Source: an uncultured Lachnospiraceae bacterium
GTDB taxonomy: Bacteria; Bacillota; Clostridia; Lachnospirales; Lachnospiraceae
Direction: 5' to 3'
Length of the DNA: 28,893 bases
Assembly: GCA_910588825.1 (NCBI GenBank)
Contig: CAJURF010000045.1
Location: 1-28,893 of the forward strand
The notes beneath the pieces were generated by a model, which saw only the letters and a list, made by a program, of their open reading frames with translations, was not told the DNA's origin and ran no database searches. The position numbers were made by a program, and so were the translations under genes. This document shows, piece by piece, positions 24,626 to 28,893 of the stretch. Position 1 is the first letter of the stretch. Every line of letters starts with the position of its first letter.

Positions 24626-25093
24626 ATGATTATAGAAATACCCGGTTACCAAACCCTCGACTTAGAATATCTGGTTCTGGACTATAACGGAACCATCGCC
24701 ATAGACGGAAAGATGCCGGATACCGTCAAACAGCGGCTTCGGACACTGGCAGAACATCTGAAGATTTACATTTTAACGGCAGATACCCATGGAACGGCAA
24801 AAGAAAACTGCCAGGGTCTCCCTGTGCAGATTCAGACCTTTCCCGGAAGCAATGCCATGGCAGAAAAAATGAACATCGTGGGAAAACTTTCCCCCCAGCG
24901 CTGTGTGGCAGTGGGAAACGGGCGAAATGACACCCTCATGCTCCAGGCCTGCGGGCTGGCCATCGCCGTGATGGAACGGGAAGGAATGTACGGGAAGCTG
25001 GCCGCAGACGCTGACATATGCGTGCATTCTATGGAGGATGCACTGGACCTTCTGTGCTGTCCCAAACGGGTGATTGCAACATTGAGGGGGTGA
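24626..25093 (+). CDS. Small HAD-family protein (soluble P-type ATPase-like)
   Basis: The 155-residue protein belongs to the HAD superfamily group that resembles the phosphorylation domain of P-type ATPases (COG4087-like, from memory). Motif I is LDYNGTIA: Asp19 is the likely nucleophile, and the usual second Asp is Asn21. Motif II is LTADTHG and motif IV GNGRNDTLML. There is no membrane segment. It starts 12 bases after the ATPase gene behind AGAGGAG and is the last gene of the transporter operon. Substrate and role are unknown. The Asn at position +2 is normal for P-type ATPases (DKTGT has Thr) but unusual for phosphatases, so catalytic type is uncertain. Confidence 0.75.
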   Translation: MIIEIPGYQTLDLEYLVLDYNGTIAIDGKMPDTVKQRLRTLAEHLKIYILTADTHGTAKENCQGLPVQIQTFPGSNAMAEKMNIVGKLSPQRCVAVGNGRNDTLMLQACGLAIAVMEREGMYGKLAADADICVHSMEDALDLLCCPKRVIATLRG

Positions 25094-25111
25094 TTTTTCC
25101 CCCTCCAATGT
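25079..25111 (+). terminator. Hairpin at the end of the transporter operon
   Basis: ACATTGAGGGGG (25079-25090) pairs with CCCCCT-C-CAATGT (25099-25111) with one bulged C and a T-rich 8-base loop. The stop codon of the HAD gene lies in the loop. No T-run follows the stem, so strength is unsure. Confidence 0.6.
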
Positions 25112-25158
25112 ACGGCGCCCAATAAATGACAGACATATACAACGTGTCAATCACATAA

Positions 25159-25449
25159 TTATACTCGCCAGCAAACCGCTTATCCCATCAACACCGCTCC
25201 CTGCGCCTGGTCCGGATCGAAATTTCAGAAGGCTGTTATGAAAATCTCATTACCAATCTGCCTGGCCTTGATTTTGACATAGATGATTTCAAAGATCTGT
25301 ACCACCTGAGATGGGACGGGGAAACATCCTTCCGGGATCTGAAATACCCCTGTGCCTCAAAGCGTTCCATTCTAAAAAATGTGGAAGGCCTGGCTGCCCA
25401 TTGTTACCAGCTGTCTGGTTCCCTGACATTTCCGCCCCTCTTTCCGTAA
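25159..25449 (+). pseudogene. IS4-type transposase relic (YREK region)
   Basis: Read from about 25198, the frame gives LRLVRIEISEG, then ENLITNLP, then YHLRWDGETSFRDLKY (about 25299-25346). The last carries the Y-(2)-R-(3)-E-(6)-K signature of IS4-family transposases, with the third DDE residue. Upstream the frame has a stop within 50 bases, and after LKY the sequence stops resembling the family and ends at a TAA at 25447. Only about 50 codons of a normally about 400-codon gene survive. The element probably broke into or beside the VirD4 relic that follows. Confidence 0.75.
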
Positions 25450-25885
25450 ATCCTCTGTCCGCCGCATCTTCCATATCAAAGGCATATTCCAGTTCCAGCC
25501 CCAGCTCTATAGTTTCATTCAGCCTGTCCCGCTGCTCCTGCTCGTCCAAATCCATAAACCGTTTCTCCATGTCCACCTGCCCCAGCAGCATGAAGTCCCC
25601 ATAAGGGATTGTATCGATATAAACTGGCTCCCCTTTCTCCTTCATCCCTTCATAATAGGCAAGGGATTCCTTATTCAGGATGGTAAAACCCGGACCAATG
25701 GCATCCCCCTCCGCTTCCAGCTCATGCACATAGGGTTTCCCCTCCCCGTCTGCGGTCTGGGCAAATACCGGGTGTTTGAACGGATTATATTTATTATCCA
25801 GTATCGGATCGATCCCACGGATAAAGATAAGGCATTTTTTATTGTCCATCTTCCTCACTTCATCGGGTGTCATAATCTCTTTACC
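25390..25885 (-). pseudogene. VirD4/TraG-type coupling protein relic (C-terminal part)
   Basis: The minus-strand frame beginning KEIMTPDEVRKMDNKKCLIFIRG, then KHPVFAQTADGEGKPYVHE, matches the C-terminal end of VirD4/TraG coupling ATPases of clostridial conjugative elements, as I recall them. All Walker motifs are missing. The frame has a stop just upstream of the KEIM segment, which marks the break. The tail is acidic and low-complexity and then runs into the opposite strand of the IS4-type relic, where the open frame goes on to 25289 without family resemblance. It shows that an integrative conjugative element once stood here. Confidence 0.7.
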
Positions 25886-25923
25886 ACATTGTCAAGTGGT
25901 GAATTTAAAATTTCTATTCTCCA

Positions 25924-25952
25924 TTGTTTTTTTATTCGATTTTTTGTATAAT
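25924..25952 (+). promoter_or_regulatory. Promoter for the PIN-domain module
   Basis: TTGTTT (25924-25929) and TATAAT (25947-25952) are 17 bp apart, 28 bases before the PIN gene. The -35 box is two bases off consensus. Confidence 0.6.
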
Positions 25953-25980
25953 CTAGATTGAAAGATGTTATAAAGGGGAG

Positions 25981-26466
25981 ATGATAGATACGGGAAAATT
26001 AAGAGTGTACTTAGATACCTCGGTTGTCAGTCACTTACTTCAGGAAGATGTGCCTGAAAAAATGGCCGATACCAGACAGCTCTGGGAAATGTTTCGCACT
26101 GGGAAGTATGAAGTTTATCTTTCCACTGTAACGCTTGAAGAACTAAAAGGGTGTTCAGAACCAAAGCAAAGTCAGCTTTTCGATTATTTAGGGCTTATTG
26201 ATTATACTTTAATTCAAATTGATGATAATATTGCGGATATTGCACAACAAATTATTGAAATGGGTATACTGACAAAGAAAAGCTATGATGACTGCCAGCA
26301 TATCGGAGCCGCTATTGTCAGCGAATGCGACTGTATTATATCATGGAATTTTAAACACATTGTAAATATTAAGACAATACGGGGGATACGAGCAATTACT
26401 AATCTAAAAGGTCATAAACCGGTTGAGATCCTAAATCCATCTGTGCTATTAGAAAGCGAGGAATAA
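25981..26466 (+). CDS. PIN-domain protein, probable VapC-like toxin
   Basis: The 161-residue protein has PIN-domain acidic residues in order: Asp12 in VYLDTSVVSHL, Glu53/54 in TLEELKG, Asp103/104 in KKSYDDCQHIGAA, and Asn123 in SWNFKHIVN where many have Asp. Such proteins are Mg-dependent RNases, often toxins. AAAGGGGAG abuts the ATG at 25981 with almost no spacing, so the true start may be a few codons later. A 57-codon gene follows 2 bases after its stop and may encode the antitoxin. The codon use is more AT-rich than in the nearby Moco genes, and it is surrounded by mobile relics, which suggests acquisition by transfer. Confidence 0.82.
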   Translation: MIDTGKLRVYLDTSVVSHLLQEDVPEKMADTRQLWEMFRTGKYEVYLSTVTLEELKGCSEPKQSQLFDYLGLIDYTLIQIDDNIADIAQQIIEMGILTKKSYDDCQHIGAAIVSECDCIISWNFKHIVNIKTIRGIRAITNLKGHKPVEILNPSVLLESEE

Positions 26467-26468
26467 TT

Positions 26469-26642
26469 ATGAACAAACCTGTTCTAAGTCCCAATTTTAC
26501 CATTGAGGATATTCACAAACTAAGAGAATATAACTACTATCAGACAAAAGATATGAGCCGACAGGAACGAATAGACTATTATAATACTCGTGGAATAGAG
26601 GTTCATAAAGAGATACAAGCCAGAAAATTACGTGAAATATGA
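26469..26642 (+). CDS. Small protein next to PIN toxin, candidate antitoxin
   Basis: This 57-residue frame starts MNKPVLSPNFTIEDIHKLREYN and ends KEIQARKLREI. It begins 2 bases after the PIN gene stop, with no clear ribosome site of its own, so translation is likely coupled. The protein is charged, with a helical look and many Glu, Lys and Arg, as expected of a small antitoxin that neutralises a PIN toxin by its C-terminal helix. Order is toxin then antitoxin, the reverse of most vapBC pairs. No DNA-binding fold can be named from sequence alone. Confidence 0.65.
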   Translation: MNKPVLSPNFTIEDIHKLREYNYYQTKDMSRQERIDYYNTRGIEVHKEIQARKLREI

Positions 26643-26794
26643 ATTTGTATGTGATAAATATTTGTGGTATAAAGTTTGTTTATTTTAATATACACAGCGA
26701 ATTTATGTTTATACAACACGGAAATCTTACAAATTGTTACTACGTCTGCAGAACAAGCAGTTTACTAATGGAGGCTGTAAAAAATCTTGTGGTT
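26643..26794. other. AT-rich gap before the IS256-type relic
   Basis: No gene or repeat is evident here. The right-hand end, near ggaggctgtaaaaaatc, may be a break point of the transposon relic that starts near 26795. Confidence 0.4.
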
Positions 26795-26947
26795 TTTCTC
26801 ATAGCCAAGGGCGGTATCCAGTTCTGCCTCCATGAGTTCCTGCAGAATGTCTTCGAAACTGTCCCGGAGCAGGGCATAGACATCGGTGGCGCTGGTTAAA
26901 TTGTTTTCTGAGATAATCTGTCGAATCTGCTCCTTTGCTACTGGCAT
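26795..26947 (-). pseudogene. IS256-family (mutator-type) transposase N-terminal relic
   Basis: From an ATG at 26945-26947 (GGAG upstream) the frame reads MPVAKEQIRQIISENN, then ALLRDSFEDILQELMEAELDTALGYEKNHK, the standard start of IS256-type transposases. After about 51 codons the match ends at KNHK; the rest of the about 400-codon gene is gone and the frame stops at 26765. The sequence upstream to about 27030 (minus strand GTGTAAGTTTGTGTTTTTGG) looks like the left end of such an element. It abuts the caspase-like relic. Confidence 0.8.
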
Positions 26948-27026
26948 AAAAACACTCCTTTTCGATAAGAATTTGCATATCCTAATTCTTACCAAAAAGG
27001 AGCCATTTATTTCCAAAAACACAAAC

Positions 27027-27293
27027 TTACACTACCGACCCTTGTGGGGCAATCATTGGAAAGAAGTTATTTCCTCTTCCTCTGATTCCCAATGTACTCC
27101 TACAAGCATCAAGAATAATTATATATCGTAATACAGCATCATATTCATCCGCTTTATCTGAAAGGCTTACAATCTTGCTGTTCAATTCATCTCTCCCAAG
27201 ATTAAGTGCCGTATCAACATCAAAACCAAGATGTCCCAGCTTTTCGGCTATAGCTTTAGCATCAGCTGCCGCACAAGATAACTTGGGAAGAAT
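27027..27293 (-). pseudogene. Caspase-like (peptidase C14) domain relic
   Basis: The minus frame gives ILPKLSCAADAKAIAEKLGHLGFDVD, then DELNSKIVSLSDKADEYDAVL, then IIILDACRSTLGIRGRG and FFPMIAPQGSV. These are caspase-like segments in the right order, including the DACR catalytic Cys. The stretch between YDAVL and IIILDACR that should hold the catalytic His (YxAGHG) is deleted. The end meets the IS256-type end at about 27030. The start lies out of frame with an Rpn-type relic. It is dead as a protease. Confidence 0.7.
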
Positions 27294-27441
27294 CTGATGT
27301 TGTTTCTATACCTCGCTCCAGACCAATCACAATTCCTCTTTCCTCTACCCCTTTACTTAGGTTACACATAGCCGATACCTCACTCTCCAATGTCTTTGTC
27401 ATCGCAATATCAAAATTTTCCTTTGCCGTTACATCAACCAT
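27262..27441 (-). pseudogene. Rpn/PD-(D/E)XK nuclease-family C-terminal relic
   Basis: A 59-codon frame reads AKENFDIAMTKTLESEVSAM and then CNLSKGVEERGIVIG, closely like the C-terminal tail of Rpn-type recombination-promoting nucleases or transposase-like proteins of Lachnospiraceae, as I recall them. The nuclease core is absent. The frame ends at a TGA (27262-27264), overlapping the caspase-like relic in another frame, so two unrelated genes were joined here. Confidence 0.55.
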
Positions 27442-27646
27442 AGCTTATTACAGATTATTATTTCCTTAAATTATATGCAGTCAGCCCCCGAAAATCAATA
27501 CATCCACCTTAACCGAATATCTGCATCATTCCAGGATCTGTGGTCTCCTCTGGTCCTTCCCCACTGCTGCTTAAGGGATGGTATTGGACCATGCGGAAAA
27601 TACTCATTCACTTTTTCAATTGAGTGAGTACAGAAATCCCCGGCTA
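27442..27646. other. Gap between relics, unassigned
   Basis: About 200 bases with only fragmentary open frames. A minus-strand frame around 27490-27690 can be read (for example WLQYSLIAGDFCTHS), but I cannot tie it to a family. Probably decayed mobile DNA. Confidence 0.4.
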
Positions 27647-27807
27647 TCAAAGAATATTGGAGCCAGGATTTTTGCTTTTGCAGGAATATTTTTTTGTCGT
27701 GGACTTGACATACGGATGCCTTAAATCATGGAAACGAATATGCGGCATTTCCAAATCTTCAAGCAGCTTTCCAAACTCATGACTGATAACGTCTCTAACC
27801 CTAAAAA
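27647..27807 (-). pseudogene. Tyrosine recombinase (integrase) relic
   Basis: Right after the selD stop, the minus frame gives RDVISHEFGKLLEDLEMPHIRFHDLRHPYV. HIRFHDLRH is the HxxR box of tyrosine recombinases (catalytic His and Arg). The frame then degrades and stops at 27647-27649. The catalytic Tyr and the first Arg are missing. Only about 30 codons of an about 380-codon integrase remain. It supports past integration of an element next to selD. Confidence 0.65.
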
Positions 27808-28836
27808 TCACATCCTGCAGAGAATCTCCCTGTCACTCTTTTCCACAATCTCCCCCACAACTGCAGCCGGAAGCCCGGCCTCCTGCAGTTCTTTTACCAT
27901 AGTTTCCGAAGACGAAGGCTCCACAGCAATCAAAAGCCCCCCGGAAGTCTGAGGGTCCAGCAGCACTTCCTCCATGGCAAAGGGAACATTCTCAAATGTC
28001 ACAATTTTCTCCAGATGATTCCGGTTTTTCTGCCCTGCAGCTGTCAGCAGGAATTCATCTGCATAGGCTTTCGCCTCCTCAATCACCGGCACACTGGGCA
28101 CGTGAACGATACAGGAATAGTTTCCCCCCATCATCTCATGGAGATGGCCCAGAAAACTAAACCCTGTCACATCTGTACAGGCGTGTACCGGATAGTTTCT
28201 GCAGATTTCCGAGGCTTTTTTATTCAATGTGGTCATAGACTTCATGGCCTGATCCAGCGCCTCCTGGGACGCCTCACCCACTCTTGCCGCGGTGCAGACA
28301 ATCCCCACACCCAGTTTCTTGGTGAGAATCAATTTGTCCCCTGGCTGTCCCGTGTTGTTTCGATAATACTTTTTCGGGTGTACAAGTCCGGTAACCGAAA
28401 GGCCGTACTTCACGTCACTGTCCACGATGGAATGTCCGCCGCCCAGCATACCCCCGGCTTCTTTCACCTTTTCCGCGCCGCCGCGCATGATCTCGCCTAA
28501 AATATTCAAATCCATTTTTTCCGGAAAACAGACAATATTCAGCGCCAGCTTCACCTCTCCGCCCATGGCGTAAATATCACTGAGGGCGTTGGCCGCCGCA
28601 ATCTGTCCGAATGTGTACGGGTCGTCCACCATGGGCGGAAAGAAGTCAAGGGTCTGCACCAGAGCCTCCTCATCGCTCACCTGATACACTGCCGCATCCT
28701 CTTTTCCCTGAAATCCCGCCAGCAGCCGGTCGTCCTGATTTCCTGCCGGAAGCCGCTCCAGAATATGTTCCAGAACCCCTGCGCCAAGTTTGGCCGTACA
28801 GCCGCCGCCTTTACAGAAAACAATTTTTTCTTCCAT
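27808..28836 (-). CDS. selD: Selenide, water dikinase (SelD)
   Basis: SelD makes selenophosphate, the selenium donor for SelA, from selenide and ATP. From the ATG at 28834-28836 (AAAGGA 12 bases upstream) the protein has 342 residues. The N-terminal catalytic loop is CKGGGCTAKLGAG, where Cys of GGGC and Lys of TAK are the expected active-site residues; this is a Cys, not Sec, form. DFFPPMVDDPYTFGQIAAANALSDIYAMGG is the ATP-binding core, and GGHS and TSGGLL are conserved. The C-terminus is complete. A longer frame to 28866 would use a TTG without a ribosome site. It lies 23 kb from selA/B, beyond mobile relics. Confidence 0.95.
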   Translation of the reverse strand: MEEKIVFCKGGGCTAKLGAGVLEHILERLPAGNQDDRLLAGFQGKEDAAVYQVSDEEALVQTLDFFPPMVDDPYTFGQIAAANALSDIYAMGGEVKLALNIVCFPEKMDLNILGEIMRGGAEKVKEAGGMLGGGHSIVDSDVKYGLSVTGLVHPKKYYRNNTGQPGDKLILTKKLGVGIVCTAARVGEASQEALDQAMKSMTTLNKKASEICRNYPVHACTDVTGFSFLGHLHEMMGGNYSCIVHVPSVPVIEEAKAYADEFLLTAAGQKNRNHLEKIVTFENVPFAMEEVLLDPQTSGGLLIAVEPSSSETMVKELQEAGLPAAVVGEIVEKSDREILCRM

Positions 28837-28893
28837 AATTTTTATCATTCCTTTCGCTTCGCTCAAGGCACAAACAAGACATGAAAAAGCTTG

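Noticed and set aside
25289..25390. C-terminal continuation of the VirD4-like frame
   Set aside because: This part is antisense to the IS4-type transposase relic and shows no resemblance to VirD4; it is an accidental extension.
27808..28836. SelD with selenocysteine at its active site
   Set aside because: The catalytic position in CKGGGCTAK is encoded by ordinary Cys codons; there is no in-frame UGA.

Overview
The window looks like part of a chromosome from an anaerobic Firmicute of class Clostridia, probably a Lachnospiraceae-type gut organism. The grounds are the moderate GC, strong AGGAGG ribosome sites, selenium- and molybdenum-dependent formate dehydrogenase genes, and the kinds of mobile-element relics. 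Genus and species cannot be fixed from the sequence alone.

Layout. (1) 1-840: remnant of an ATPase with a DUF4143-type C-terminal part. (2) 1036-4556 (+): selC (tRNA-Sec), selA and selB behind one promoter, closed by a long hairpin at 4579-4635 that also serves the converging operon. (3) 12202-4649 (-): serS paralogue, fdhF with an in-frame UGA (Sec350) and a SECIS hairpin, a NuoE-like gene, a NuoF-like gene and a HylA-like iron-sulfur gene. Together the last four resemble an electron-bifurcating NAD/ferredoxin formate dehydrogenase of the FdhF-HylCBA kind. (4) 12428-13998 (+): moaC and moaA, making the molybdenum cofactor (Moco) precursor. (5) 16816-14051 (-): modA, modB and modC for molybdate uptake, with a strong promoter covered by a palindrome. 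(6) 16916-21007 (+): a MOSC protein, a MoeA-like molybdopterin-binding protein with a Cys-rich tail, moeA, mobB, and a degenerate MobA-like domain fused to a ModE-type DNA-binding domain. (7) 21074-25093 (+): a Pst-family ABC transporter (SBP, two permeases, ATPase) and a small HAD protein with no phoU. (8) 25159-27807: a graveyard of mobile DNA: IS4-type transposase relic, VirD4 coupling-protein relic, a PIN-domain toxin with a small partner, an IS256-type relic inserted in a decayed caspase-like gene, an Rpn-nuclease relic and an integrase relic. (9) 28836-27808 (-): selD.

How it works together. The selenocysteine pathway can be traced in one locus: SerRS charges tRNA-Sec (selC), SelA converts Ser to Sec using selenophosphate from SelD, and SelB delivers it to the fdhF UGA through the SECIS. 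The same enzyme needs Mo or W as a bis-pterin guanine dinucleotide cofactor. ModABC, MoaA/C, MoeA, MobB and the MobA-like/ModE fusion supply parts of that path. MoaD, MoaE and a canonical MobA are not seen and must lie elsewhere or be replaced. Except for selD's mobile surroundings, the region reads as a near self-sufficient island for one selenomolybdoenzyme.

Points most worth a second look: the second SerRS inside the formate dehydrogenase operon, the MobA-like/ModE fusion paired with an operator-like palindrome on the modA promoter, two interleaved 9-bp inverted repeats between fdhF and the NuoE-like gene, and a Pst-type binding protein whose usual phosphate signature is changed.
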